Source: Ancylomarina sp963977525
GTDB lineage: Bacteria > Bacteroidota > Bacteroidia > Bacteroidales > Marinifilaceae
Assembly (NCBI GenBank): GCA_963977525.1
Contig: CAXBPC010000001.1
Coordinates: 124,001 to 188,000, forward strand
Direction of reading: 5' to 3'
DNA: 64,000 nucleotides
Of this stretch, positions 1-8,270 are shown in pieces. Both the position numbers and the translations under genes were made by a program. Under the pieces are notes generated by a model, which saw only the letters and a list, made by a program, of their open reading frames with translations, was not told where the DNA came from and made no database searches. The first letter of the stretch is position 1; each line of letters starts with the position of its first letter.

Positions 1-76
1 ATTCCTTATTATCTAATTTATCACACAGTTGAAACAACTGGTTGCATATTTCTTTAGAAGCATTAATGATTTGCAT
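1..76 (-). CDS. Partial ORF running off the left edge (N-terminal 25 codons)
   Basis: Reading leftward on the minus strand from an ATG at 76, 25 codons stay open to the window edge. The peptide begins MQIINASKEICNQL and is rich in polar residues. The spacing to the divergent gene at 245 leaves room for two promoters. The fragment is too short to assign a family, and a chance open frame of this length is possible in AT-rich DNA, so this is only a candidate gene start. Confidence 0.35.
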   Translation of the reverse strand, partial: MQIINASKEICNQLFQLCDKLDNKE

Positions 77-244
77 AGAGATTGTTTTGTTTTCAAAAAC
101 AAGGTATTAAAAACTAGTGGTTTAAAATAATTCTTCAATCATGAATTTTTCTTGTCTCTTAATTTAAGATTTACTTATCTTTTTTATTCTGATATATCTG
201 ATGGATTAATATTTCTTCTATATTTAGATACCTAAACCACACCT

Positions 245-1285
245 ATGCCTAGAAAGATAAGATACTACCCTCAATTTATAATCAAATGGATCAATTTTGA
301 ATTTTGGCCATCATGGTTATTTTATGCACCCATGTTTTTATACGGTTTTGTTTTAGCCATAAAGAGCAGATCATTTGCTTATTTCACAACAGCAAACCCA
401 GGAATGGCATTTGGAGGTGCCTACGGAACAGATAAGACCCAATTACTCAATTTACTATCCTCGGAATATCATACCAAAGATTTTTTTGCGGCTAAAGAGC
501 AATCTAAATACGAGATTATAAAACTCATGTTCGAGAATAAGATTGATTTTCCAATTGTTGCAAAACCTAATGTTGGAGAAAGAGGGCGCGGTGTTGAAAA
601 AATCGATAATGAAAATGATCTAGAAAACTATTTAAAGATTATTACAGAAGATCTTATCATTCAAGAATTCATTGCTCACCCTATAGAGTTGGGTGTTTTC
701 TATCATCGTTTTCCCAATAGCACACAAGATGGTATTAGCTCTGTAGTTATGAAAGAGTTCCTTAGTGTAACGGGGAATGGTCGAGATAGTTTTGGAAAAT
801 TACTATCTAAGACTTTTAGAGCAAAATCACGTTTAAAATATTTTAGAAAACGATACCCAAATAAATGGAATATTGTTATTCCTGAAGGGATGACATTAAA
901 AGTAGAGCCTATTGGAAATCATAGTAGAGGCACTAAATTTTTAGATGGAACACATCTCATTAATGAAGAACTTGTTGAAGTATTTAGACAAATTGCACAA
1001 CCTCTAGATGGTTTCTTTTACGGTCGTTTTGATATCAAAGTCAATAGTATTCGAGATTTATATGAAGGCGAAAATATCAAGATTATAGAAATTAATGGGA
1101 CAAATTCTGAACCCGCTCATATTTACGATCCTGATTATTCTTTATTCAAAGCATATGGAGAAGTGATTAAACACATGAATTTGGTCTATAAAATTAGTCG
1201 AGCTAATATGGCTTTAGGAATTAAGCCTATGCCTTTTTTTGATTTGATTAATGGCTTATTCCATCACTTATTTGGTAAAAAATAG
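245..1285 (+). CDS. ATP-grasp domain protein (D-Ala-D-Ala ligase-like fold)
   Basis: A 346-residue protein. Residues about 21-39 form a hydrophobic segment that may attach it to the membrane. The ATP-grasp core follows: the glycine-rich nucleotide loop around residues 106-117 (AKPNVGERGRGV), the acidic stretch GRFDIKV near 260, and the metal-binding EINGTNSEP at about 282-290. ATP-grasp enzymes join a carboxylate to an amine or thiol through an acyl-phosphate. The substrate cannot be read from the sequence. The gene stands alone, 123 bp before a DUF819 gene, so no pathway is indicated. I am confident of the fold, not of the reaction. Confidence 0.8.
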   Translation: MPRKIRYYPQFIIKWINFEFWPSWLFYAPMFLYGFVLAIKSRSFAYFTTANPGMAFGGAYGTDKTQLLNLLSSEYHTKDFFAAKEQSKYEIIKLMFENKIDFPIVAKPNVGERGRGVEKIDNENDLENYLKIITEDLIIQEFIAHPIELGVFYHRFPNSTQDGISSVVMKEFLSVTGNGRDSFGKLLSKTFRAKSRLKYFRKRYPNKWNIVIPEGMTLKVEPIGNHSRGTKFLDGTHLINEELVEVFRQIAQPLDGFFYGRFDIKVNSIRDLYEGENIKIIEINGTNSEPAHIYDPDYSLFKAYGEVIKHMNLVYKISRANMALGIKPMPFFDLINGLFHHLFGKK

Positions 1286-1408
1286 TAATCAAACTCTATA
1301 TTGCAGCACTTTAGAGTATCCGCTATTTTTCTATTTTACAAAATCAAGAATCACTTCTCTTTAAAATACAAAATAACTAAATTGCAGCTCAATTTTTAAA
1401 AACACTCT

Positions 1409-2578
1409 ATGGATTCATTCATTTCACCCGACAGTCACTTTATACTCTTTTTTATTGTAGCAGGTGCTGCAGCTTTTGGTATCTATTCTGAACACAAAAA
1501 ATGGTTTGGAAAACTATCGGGTATTCTTGTTACCATGATATCCATGTCAATATTGGCCATGTTGGGTGTTCTACCAGTAGCTTCGAACCCAAATGTAAAT
1601 GTTGAGGTTTATGATCTGGTTTTTACCTATTTCATTCCCATTTCAATTCCGATGCTTTTATTTAGCTCCAATCTGAAGAAAATTATAAAAGAAAGTGGCA
1701 AGCTACTTCTAGCATACATTATTGGGGCTATAGGAATTGTAATAGGTTGTTATATAGCTTTCTCATTCATCAATTTGGGTGAAGATGCAGGAAATACTGC
1801 TGGGGTTATTGCTGCAACGCTAATTGGTGGAAGTGTGAATTTTATTGCTGCAGCTGAGAGTTTAAATTTCAGTACAAACCCCATGTTTACAGCTACTATC
1901 GCAGTAGATAATTTGGTTTCGAACCTTTACACACTCTTCTTGTTCTTAACACCATCCTTAATGTTTTTGGCTCGATTCTTTGTGAAGCCTAAAAAAGAAA
2001 ATGAAATAGAAGATACTGATCAAGATCGAAAAGAGGATTACCCAATTACTTTAGAGCGAATAGCTGTCTCAGTTTTTATTGCAGCTCTTATAGCAGGAAC
2101 TGGTAATTTCCTTGCTCCCTATTTGCAAAGCTTAATTCACACAGAATTAAGCCTTAGCATTCTACTTATAACACTATTAGCAGTATTGGCTGCAAACCTT
2201 TTCCCTAAGCAGCTAAAAGCACTAGAAAACACAGCCTTTTCAATTGGTTTATGGATGATGTATATCTTCCTAGCAGTTATAGGCGCTGCCACCAATATTC
2301 ACCAAATATTCGAAATTGGTCCTGCTATACTTGGATTCTACTTGACCATTATGCTTTTCCATTTCGTTTTCATGTTGGCTCTTGCAAAACTATTCAAACT
2401 AGATGTTTATGAAGTGGTTATTTCCTCTGCGGCAAATATTATGGGGCCATCAGTTGCGGCACCAATGGCAGCCTCTATGGGACAAAAGAAACTAGTAACC
2501 CCTGCAATTCTAGTAGGAATACTAGGCTACATTATCGGAACATTTATTGGTGTTACGATTGCCCTTTCTCTTAGTTAA
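1409..2578 (+). CDS. DUF819 family integral membrane protein (YjcL-like)
   Basis: 389 residues with about ten hydrophobic helices, separated by a charged cytoplasmic loop near residues 195-210 rich in K, E and D. The glycine- and alanine-rich repeats (GVIAATLIGGSVNFIAAAE in the first half, SSAANIMGPSVAAPMAASMG in the second) suggest an inverted two-fold repeat like that of secondary transporters. DUF819/YjcL proteins are widespread inner-membrane proteins, likely transporters, with no established substrate. It is followed 8 bp later by the Nudix gene, so the two may be co-transcribed. Confidence 0.85.
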   Translation: MDSFISPDSHFILFFIVAGAAAFGIYSEHKKWFGKLSGILVTMISMSILAMLGVLPVASNPNVNVEVYDLVFTYFIPISIPMLLFSSNLKKIIKESGKLLLAYIIGAIGIVIGCYIAFSFINLGEDAGNTAGVIAATLIGGSVNFIAAAESLNFSTNPMFTATIAVDNLVSNLYTLFLFLTPSLMFLARFFVKPKKENEIEDTDQDRKEDYPITLERIAVSVFIAALIAGTGNFLAPYLQSLIHTELSLSILLITLLAVLAANLFPKQLKALENTAFSIGLWMMYIFLAVIGAATNIHQIFEIGPAILGFYLTIMLFHFVFMLALAKLFKLDVYEVVISSAANIMGPSVAAPMAASMGQKKLVTPAILVGILGYIIGTFIGVTIALSLS

Positions 2579-2586
2579 TTGAAGAA

Positions 2587-2988
2587 ATGAGTAAGAAGAA
2601 ATTAATAGACGTTACAGCTGCGATTATTCGAAAGGATAATCGCTTTCTGTGTGCGCAAAGAAAGGACTCTAGCGAGCAAGGCGGAAAATGGGAATTTCCT
2701 GGTGGAAAAATCGAAGATGGAGAATCACCAGAGATCTGTTTAGAAAGGGAACTCTTTGAAGAATTCAATATTCAAGCTAGTTGTGGCGAATTTCTTTGTG
2801 AGAACACACACGACTATGGTGATAAGATCGTAAACCTTAAGGCTTACTTTATTGAATGGACGAAGGGCAGCTTCCAGCTATTAGTTCACAAGGATATAAA
2901 ATGGCTTACTCGTGATACGATACTCGATCTTGATTGGGCGGAAGCAGATCTACCAATCGTTCACAAACTAATAGACTATTGCAAATAA
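2587..2988 (+). CDS. Nudix hydrolase, MutT-like (8-oxo-dGTP diphosphatase candidate)
   Basis: 133 residues, the usual MutT length. The Nudix box spans about residues 40-62: GKIEDGE, then RELFEEF, carrying the REx2EE metal-binding core. The late glycine of the consensus box is an asparagine (N61), a tolerated variation in many MutT-like proteins. The WEFPGGK motif just before it is typical of the (d)NTP pyrophosphohydrolases that clean oxidised nucleotides. It begins 8 bp after the DUF819 gene and ends 16 bp from the convergent SDR gene. The exact nucleotide substrate is inferred. Confidence 0.87.
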   Translation: MSKKKLIDVTAAIIRKDNRFLCAQRKDSSEQGGKWEFPGGKIEDGESPEICLERELFEEFNIQASCGEFLCENTHDYGDKIVNLKAYFIEWTKGSFQLLVHKDIKWLTRDTILDLDWAEADLPIVHKLIDYCK

Positions 2989-3004
2989 GGTAGCAAATCT
3001 CAAA

Positions 3005-3721
3005 CTATATAAGCTGCTCTCCCCCGTCGCAGTACAAAATTTGTCCTGTTAGATAAGTATTATCCAAGATATAATCTAAGGATTTTAAGATGGGTTGCAT
3101 CCCAGCTGGTTCTTTCATTGGTGTTAATGCAGCTCTATCCTCAAGGTAATTCGTATCAGCATCCAAAGGAGCCAAAGTAGATCCTGGAGCAATGCCATTT
3201 ACTCGAATTGTAGGTCCAAATTCTAAGGCACCCATTTGCGTAAGATGAGATAAGGCAACTTTAGATAAACTATAAGCGGCATAGTCTGAAGCAAACTTGG
3301 TAATTCTAGTATCTAGGAAATTTATGATTATCCCTTTTTTGCAAAGATTAGCGTAATCGCGCATTAATATAAATGGTGCTTTAAAGTTGACGTTCATCTG
3401 CTCATTAAGCAATTCTATACTGGTTTCTTTTATCGAACTAGGACTATAAACTGAAGCATTATTAATCAAGAGATCGATCTGACCAAATTCCTTCTTAACC
3501 TCAGAGATTAGAGACTCAGGCTTATCAGACAAATCACAACAAAACACTTTAAATACTTGCTTGGGGTAAATAGCTTTAAGGTAATCTCTCAAAGCCATTG
3601 CCTCAGCTTTAGAGCTATTATAATGAATTGCCAAACTCCAAGCCTGTTTTGCCAAATGAAGTGCTAACTCGTTTCCTATTCGTTTAGCCGATCCTGTAAT
3701 TAATGCCGTCATGCTTTCCAT
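3005..3721 (-). CDS. Short-chain dehydrogenase, pteridine/dihydromonapterin reductase (FolM)-like
   Basis: 238 residues with a Rossmann SDR fold. The cofactor motif is TGSAKRIG (9-16); an arginine before IG, in place of the usual glycine, is the mark of the PTR1/FolM group, which reduces pterins with NADPH. NNAS lies at 87-90, a catalytic-type Asp at 137, and the active Tyr and Lys at 150 and 154 (YSLSK). The C-terminal GGEQLI is usual for the fold. FolM reduces dihydromonapterin or dihydrofolate, but no other folate gene is nearby, so the substrate is inferred. A second ATG lies three codons in (3712). A good promoter-like pair lies just upstream. Confidence 0.8.
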   Translation of the reverse strand: MESMTALITGSAKRIGNELALHLAKQAWSLAIHYNSSKAEAMALRDYLKAIYPKQVFKVFCCDLSDKPESLISEVKKEFGQIDLLINNASVYSPSSIKETSIELLNEQMNVNFKAPFILMRDYANLCKKGIIINFLDTRITKFASDYAAYSLSKVALSHLTQMGALEFGPTIRVNGIAPGSTLAPLDADTNYLEDRAALTPMKEPAGMQPILKSLDYILDNTYLTGQILYCDGGEQLI

Positions 3722-3746
3722 ATCTTTATCTTAAATAAGCTATCAG

Positions 3747-3777
3747 CAAAAGTACATCAATTATAAATTTTGAACAA
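3747..3777 (-). promoter_or_regulatory. Bacteroidota-type promoter for the SDR gene
   Basis: On the minus strand TTG (3777-3775), a 20-bp spacer and TACTTTTG (3754-3747) match the TTG-N19-21-TAnnTTTG promoter of the Bacteroidota primary sigma factor. It lies about 25 bp upstream of the SDR start. Confidence 0.6.
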
Positions 3778-3903
3778 TCCTGTCCTAAGCGTTTTTTCAA
3801 TATTATTATCTAAACCTAGAATCGCATATTTTGGCTCGCTTGGTAGATATTAAAAAAAAAAGAGAATGCAGGTTTATCTACATTCCCCATAAAGTGAAAT
3901 TCA

Positions 3904-3976
3904 GCCCAACGGTTACGTCAACCCACCGTTCATGTTGGGCAGTTCCTGCCACACGAACGCTTAGTTGTTATGGCTC
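3904..3976. repeat. Structured attC-like element downstream of the propeller gene
   Basis: GCCCAAC (3904-3910) and GTTGGGC (3934-3940) form perfect 7-bp arms and also fit the RYYYAAC / GTTRRRY core boxes of integron attC sites. The 37-bp span is shorter than usual attC sites. Further on, GTTATGGCTC (3967-3976) has a perfect inverted copy, GAGCCATAAC, at 5234-5243 on the far side of the lipoprotein gene, so the gene sits between inverted 10-mers. No integrase gene is in the window, so the attC reading is only structural. Confidence 0.45.
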
Positions 3977-3990
3977 GTTATTCATTTATT

Positions 3991-5196
3991 TTAATCTTCT
4001 AGTAATAGTAATCCTTTGCTTGTACCAATCCATTTTCTATTTTCGGAGTCTATAACCAAAGCATTGACATCAATAAGTGGATGATTATCATATTTGAAAT
4101 TGGTCCAATTTGTACCATCAAAACAGGAAATTCCAGAAACTGTACCAACCCATACATTATTGTTTTTATCAAATGTTATTGCTGATATTTCTCCATCAAT
4201 TATTTCACTATTTGAACTAGTATAAGATATCCAACTTTTACCGTCAAATTTTAGTAATCCAAGGTTTGTTCCAAACCATTTAGTCCCACTTTTATCTATT
4301 GAAACCAAATATGCAAAATCTACCAAATCGTTGCCTGTATTACTACTTGTATATGAAGTCCACTTTTCATCTTTAACCGATGATACTCCTTTTGAGGTTA
4401 CAAACCATTTGACATCTTCGGCATCAATTCCTATTGAGTAAACATTATTATAGATTAACCCATTATCTGAATTGTAGTTTTTCCAATTAATACCATCAAA
4501 TTCAGATATTCCGGTTCCCTGCAATGTCTGACGATTATAATGGCTAAACAAAATTTCACTATTAAAATCACTGTAAATAGAAATTATTGAATTATCTGTT
4601 AAGCCAGAATTGTTAGAATCATATTCTTCCCATTCGATACCATTAAATTTTAACGCTCCGTTTCCATTTGTACCAAACCAAACTTCATCACTTTTTGTGA
4701 CTGTAATTGCACTCGGATTTGCATTCCTTTTATACATCACAGAAACAGAACCATTAAATTTAGATATATTATCTCCGCAACACCATAAGTCACCTTTAGA
4801 ATCAATTGCCATGTAGTTTATTTTATTCTCAACTAGACCATTGATTTCATTAAATATTGTCCACTTTACAACTTTCACTTCACATTGAGCTGATATGTTA
4901 CTTTCTTTATCGGTTACAGTAATTGTTATCGTACCTGGATTAACTCCTTGCAACATTCCATTCTGATCAACATTTGCAATAGCCAGATTACTTGATTCCC
5001 ATATTACACTCTTGTTACTTGCATCTAATGGTCTTAATTGTGCACTTATTGTAGCTGTAGAATCCACTATTAAGATTAATGAAGTTTTCGATAATTCTAT
5101 TTCTGTAACGGGTATGAAATTTGATTCTTTCTCGCATGACAAAATGAAAATAGATAAAATCAAAATCAACCTACAATTCAATATTCTAGAGTACAT
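3991..5196 (-). CDS. Secreted lipoprotein: Ig-like (Big2) domain plus two-component-regulator-type propeller repeats
   Basis: 401 residues. The N-terminus is a lipoprotein signal ending ILSC, with Cys21 as the lipid-anchored residue. Residues about 28-110 read as a bacterial Ig-like (Big2) domain, with VTVTDKESN-type strands. The rest is a run of about seven repeats of 40-50 residues with the pattern D..G..W.GT..G...FDG..W..Y, the Reg_prop beta-propeller repeat. In hybrid two-component systems such propellers sense polysaccharides, but here there is no membrane helix, kinase or regulator. It is thus a free surface or periplasmic propeller protein of unknown ligand. It is flanked by structured repeats and looks like an acquired single-gene cassette. 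Confidence 0.8.
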   Translation of the reverse strand: MYSRILNCRLILILSIFILSCEKESNFIPVTEIELSKTSLILIVDSTATISAQLRPLDASNKSVIWESSNLAIANVDQNGMLQGVNPGTITITVTDKESNISAQCEVKVVKWTIFNEINGLVENKINYMAIDSKGDLWCCGDNISKFNGSVSVMYKRNANPSAITVTKSDEVWFGTNGNGALKFNGIEWEEYDSNNSGLTDNSIISIYSDFNSEILFSHYNRQTLQGTGISEFDGINWKNYNSDNGLIYNNVYSIGIDAEDVKWFVTSKGVSSVKDEKWTSYTSSNTGNDLVDFAYLVSIDKSGTKWFGTNLGLLKFDGKSWISYTSSNSEIIDGEISAITFDKNNNVWVGTVSGISCFDGTNWTNFKYDNHPLIDVNALVIDSENRKWIGTSKGLLLLED

Positions 5197-5233
5197 CTGC
5201 TTTATTTTTTTGTTAGTATTTCTATAATTTTAT

Positions 5234-5335
5234 GAGCCATAACTTGTTAGTATGTGCACTATAAGTGCATGTATTTTTAATATCTCGTGATTTAAAGTGC
5301 ACAATACATACCATATAGGGCAGTATTGTGCACTT
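5234..5335. repeat. Two hairpins upstream of the propeller lipoprotein gene
   Basis: After the inverted 10-mer GAGCCATAAC (5234-5243), a small hairpin has arms TGCACT (5255-5260) and AGTGCA (5264-5269). A larger one has perfect 13-bp arms, AAGTGCACAATAC (5295-5307) and GTATTGTGCACTT (5323-5335), with a 15-base loop. Both share the GTGCAC core. No T-run follows, so they do not look like terminators. They could be operator sites or the end of a mobile cassette. Confidence 0.55.
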
Positions 5336-5541
5336 ATTAGGTAGGTAATCTGTTTTCTTTTAGTTTTATTTGGTTATCAAACTTACCAAATTATTAGCAA
5401 AAGTAATTTTTAATGCGTCTAAACTAATCTGCAGTTTAGGAACAATAAATTTACATCTCTGTTTACCAAATATTTTCGTTTCACTGCCGTGGGGAGTCTA
5501 AAATAAGGAAGGTCGAAAGTAAGTCCGTTTCGTTGACTTTT

Positions 5542-5705
5542 GGCCTCCTAGGTTTGGGAGAGCTCCAAATCAACGGCTTTTTGGCTTCTTTGAGTTGGGA
5601 GAGCTCCAAATCAACGGCTTTTTGGCTTCTTTGAGTTGGGAGAGCTTCAAGTCAACGATTTTTGGGCTTTTTTTTTGAAAAAAGGCTTCGCGTCAACGCC
5701 GTTTG
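5542..5705. repeat. 41-bp tandem repeat, three good copies and one degenerate
   Basis: Copies start at 5542, 5583, 5624 and 5665, each 41 bp. The shared core is TTGGGAGAGCTCCAAATCAA followed by CGGCTTTTT. Copies 1-3 differ by a few bases; copy 4 keeps only GGCTT..GCGTCAACG. Unit length is not a multiple of three and the copies are not clearly coding. The surrounding stretch 5341-5845 holds no gene I can support. Confidence 0.85.
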
Positions 5706-5845
5706 GTGTTTTAGAAGTGAAAAGGGCTCCGCGGCGTTGATTTTAACAAAAAAGTATTCAGAAATGAAAAGAAGAAAACTCGAACAATTTAATGCGAATA
5801 TTAATTCAACTAAATTCTTAAATTTGATTCTAAATATGATTCAAA

Positions 5846-6508
5846 ATGAAGCATCCTATTAAAATTGAAGCTCAATTATCAGAATTATGCCCATCGCTTA
5901 AGCTGGGTATCATTGAATGTCAGGTAAGCGTCACTAAAGACGATAATAAGCTTTGGGAAGTAATCAACCAGTACATCAGTCAAGTTGAAGAAAGCATCAC
6001 TGTAGAAGACATTCGAAACAAATCGACTATCTCCTCTTCTAAAGACGGCTATCGAAAGGTTGGAAAAGATCCCAATAGGTATCGCCTTTCAGCTGAATCC
6101 TTACTGCGAAGAATTGTCAACGGCAAAGGGCTTTATAAAATCAATAATGTGGTTGATCTTCTGAATTTAACTTCAATTAAATCAGGCTTCTCGATAGGTG
6201 GTTATAATGCAGACAAAATAATAGGTTCTATTAAAATGGGACTCGGACAAGCTGATGAAGAATACCAAGGTATTGGAAGAGGTCAGCTGAATGTTGAAAA
6301 TCTGCCTTTATTTAGAGATAACTTAGGTGCATTTGGAAGTGCAACTTCTGATTCACTAAGAACTCAGATCGACTCTAATTGTCAGAATTTACTAATGGTA
6401 TTTTTCTCATATCAGGGTGAAGAAGAACTTCATCAGGCAATGACACTTGCTACAGATCTATTAACTGAATTTGCCGATGCTACGGATATTAAAACGTGTA
6501 TCATCTAA
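5846..6508 (+). CDS. B3/B4 tRNA-binding domain protein (PheT B3/B4-like)
   Basis: 220 residues. The sequence matches the stand-alone B3/B4 fold that also occurs in the beta subunit of phenylalanyl-tRNA synthetase: a central NRYRLSAESLLRRI segment (about 75-90), then SIKSGFSIGGYNADKI and an ENLPLFRDNLGAFGSATSDS segment. In PheRS this domain is linked to editing, and free-standing versions may hydrolyse or bind aminoacyl-tRNA, but this is not established. The start at 5846 is chosen because MKHPIKIE begins the recognisable domain; the longer reading from 5662 in another frame runs through the tandem repeat and is rejected. It is isolated from its neighbours. Confidence 0.78.
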   Translation: MKHPIKIEAQLSELCPSLKLGIIECQVSVTKDDNKLWEVINQYISQVEESITVEDIRNKSTISSSKDGYRKVGKDPNRYRLSAESLLRRIVNGKGLYKINNVVDLLNLTSIKSGFSIGGYNADKIIGSIKMGLGQADEEYQGIGRGQLNVENLPLFRDNLGAFGSATSDSLRTQIDSNCQNLLMVFFSYQGEEELHQAMTLATDLLTEFADATDIKTCII

Positions 6509-6603
6509 AAATATTCGACAACTTTTCATCCATAAATGAATTTTATCAAGTTCCTTCAGTTGCCTACCCCTAAATGGACTCCGTCGAATTCCGCTTCTCT
6601 CCA

Positions 6604-6659
6604 TTACCCTAAAGGGGACTTTCTAATGCGCAACTTAAGCCCCTAGGGGTTTGGGGTAA
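6604..6659. repeat. G/C-rich palindromic intergenic element
   Basis: TTACCCTAAA (6604-6613) pairs with TTTGGGGTAA (6650-6659) with one G-T pair, and GGGG/CCCC blocks inside extend the stem. A related AGGG/CCCT-rich sequence lies inside the MITE-like element at 41548-41768, so this may be a dispersed repeat family. Confidence 0.45.
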
Positions 6660-6698
6660 ATCGTGCGGTAGCAAAGTTTCAAGACAAAAGAACAAGTA

Positions 6699-6731
6699 AA
6701 AAAAAACCTGAGATTCAACTAAGAACTCAGG
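6699..6731 (-). terminator. Rho-independent terminator of the omega-amidase gene
   Basis: CCTGAG (6707-6712) pairs with CTCAGG (6726-6731). On the minus strand the stem is followed by a run of T, about 18 bp after the stop codon. Confidence 0.75.
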
Positions 6732-6748
6732 ATATATCATTTCGTCCG

Positions 6749-7531
6749 TTACAACTTAATTTCAAAATCATCAGCATCAAGATAAACAGGAAACTTGGTT
6801 CTGAAACTTCTTAACTCATCAAGCGATATATGCGTCGTTTGAATATTACTTTTATAATCTTCGCATTTGGCAAGCACTTTCCCTCTAGCATCTATCAATG
6901 CCGAATCTCCTGCATATGCTAAATTCATTCCATCTATCCCTACTCGATTAACACCAGCAACAAAAGCCTGATTATCTAATGCCCTTGCTTTTAATATGGT
7001 ATTCCACACATCACGTCGGGCATCGGGCCAATTAGCTACACAAACTAAGAGGTCATAGTCTTGCTGGTTACGCGACCAAACTGGAAATCTTAAATCGTAA
7101 CACACAATAGGTCGAATTCGCCATTCTCCAATGTTTACAATCCCTTTTTCTTTACCTCCTGAAAAATGTTCATGCTCGTTTCCCATTCTAAACAAGTGTC
7201 GCTTATCGTAGGTAGATATATCGCCATCAGGAGAAACCGTGTACATACGATTATAAAAGGAATCAGCCTCTTTCACAATGAAACTTCCCATTATATAGGA
7301 ATCTAAGTATTTAGCCTGTTCACACATCCAGGAAACTGTCATATCGGTATACGAAGCAATATCTTCTTTGCCTGACATCATAAAGCCAGAGTTAAACATC
7401 TCTGGTAGAACGATCAGGTCGCTTTTGCCTTTCAATTCAGAAAGTTGCTGTTTGAATTGTTCAAGGTTCGACTTTACATCTCCCCATATCAAATCTGATT
7501 GAACCAAACTAAGTCTTAGAATATCCTTCAT
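6749..7531 (-). CDS. Nitrilase-superfamily omega-amidase (YafV/NIT2-like)
   Basis: 260 residues, one complete C-N hydrolase domain. The catalytic triad is visible: Glu44 in LPEMFNSGF, Lys110 in YDKRHLF and Cys144 in IVCYDLRFP. The residues around the Cys and the phrase ANWPDARRDVW are typical of omega-amidases, which hydrolyse alpha-ketoglutaramate and alpha-ketosuccinamate, products of glutamine and asparagine transamination, and so act in repair and methionine salvage. It is cytoplasmic, with no signal peptide. It lies 31 bp downstream of the acyltransferase gene on the same strand. Assignment to omega-amidase rather than another nitrilase branch is by motif resemblance. Confidence 0.88.
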   Translation of the reverse strand: MKDILRLSLVQSDLIWGDVKSNLEQFKQQLSELKGKSDLIVLPEMFNSGFMMSGKEDIASYTDMTVSWMCEQAKYLDSYIMGSFIVKEADSFYNRMYTVSPDGDISTYDKRHLFRMGNEHEHFSGGKEKGIVNIGEWRIRPIVCYDLRFPVWSRNQQDYDLLVCVANWPDARRDVWNTILKARALDNQAFVAGVNRVGIDGMNLAYAGDSALIDARGKVLAKCEDYKSNIQTTHISLDELRSFRTKFPVYLDADDFEIKL

Positions 7532-7561
7532 ATCACAATTTTTATAGTTTGAACAGGTAAA

Positions 7562-8110
7562 TTAATCTCCTATTGAAAAAAGCTCTGGAAACTTAGGCTT
7601 TGAGTCTTTATATTTTGATTTTATATAAGCCATATCAGCTTCAACATCTCCTGTTGGATAAAAAGTTTCAATAAAGCTTAATGTTTTAGTTTCATAATTC
7701 AAATCGCCTAAGAGAATGGGCACATTCGCTTTTAATGCGATAAAATAAAAACCTCTTTTCCACACAGGACGTCTACTCCTAGTCCCCTCTGGTGAAAGTG
7801 AAAGATAAAGCTCATCTCTCTTAGCAAATTCTTCAGCCAACTGATCGGTAAGATTGCTTTTCTTACTCCTGTCAATCGACATAACACCCATAGATCGGAA
7901 AATTGCACCAAGAGGAAAAAAGAAAAATTCCTTTTTCATTAGAACTGTTGTGTTGATATTATGTGCGACGAAAGCCATTTTTCCCCAAATAAAATCCCAA
8001 TTTGATGTATGCGGTGCAGCAAGAACTACTGCTTTCTTTACTGCTGGGATTTCTCCAACATATTTCCATCCGAACAACTTAAGGATGAATCGACTTATTT
8101 TTACTTTCAT
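7562..8110 (-). CDS. 1-acyl-glycerol-3-phosphate acyltransferase-like protein (PlsC family)
   Basis: About 182 residues from the ATG at 8110. The HX4D acyltransferase motif is HTSNWD near residue 34, the substrate-binding motif is SPEGTRSR, and MGVMSIDRS is the middle block. These mark a membrane-associated acyl donor-to-alcohol transferase of lipid or aminolipid synthesis; the acceptor is unknown. The frame is open up to 8221, giving 219 residues, but the extra N-terminus is unlike the family. A TACCTTTG promoter-like element (8172-8165) sits between the two starts, and the divergent nadA promoter overlaps the longer version, so I choose 8110. Confidence 0.78.
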   Translation of the reverse strand: MKVKISRFILKLFGWKYVGEIPAVKKAVVLAAPHTSNWDFIWGKMAFVAHNINTTVLMKKEFFFFPLGAIFRSMGVMSIDRSKKSNLTDQLAEEFAKRDELYLSLSPEGTRSRRPVWKRGFYFIALKANVPILLGDLNYETKTLSFIETFYPTGDVEADMAYIKSKYKDSKPKFPELFSIGD

Positions 8111-8206
8111 TCGTTTATGTATAGTTTGGTACAAGCATCTATTTAAAATAGAAAAATTCTTCGTCAAAGGTACTAAAATAAAGACTTCCCCTTTTTTTAG
8201 AATCAA

Positions 8207-8238
8207 TTTTGATTTACCCAATAATTTAAAGACATTTG
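8207..8238 (+). promoter_or_regulatory. Promoter of nadA
   Basis: TTTTG (8207-8211), a 19-bp spacer and GACATTTG (8231-8238) match the Bacteroidota promoter apart from the first two bases of the -7 box. A transcript from here would have a 5' leader of about 25 bases before nadA. Confidence 0.55.
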
Positions 8239-8270
8239 CATCTTAATATCCACCCGTAAGTTTTAAAATA

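Noticed and set aside
5662..5862. ORF of 66 codons overlapping the B3/B4 gene start
   Set aside because: It begins inside the 41-bp tandem repeat, has no recognisable domain, and overlaps the better supported start at 5846.
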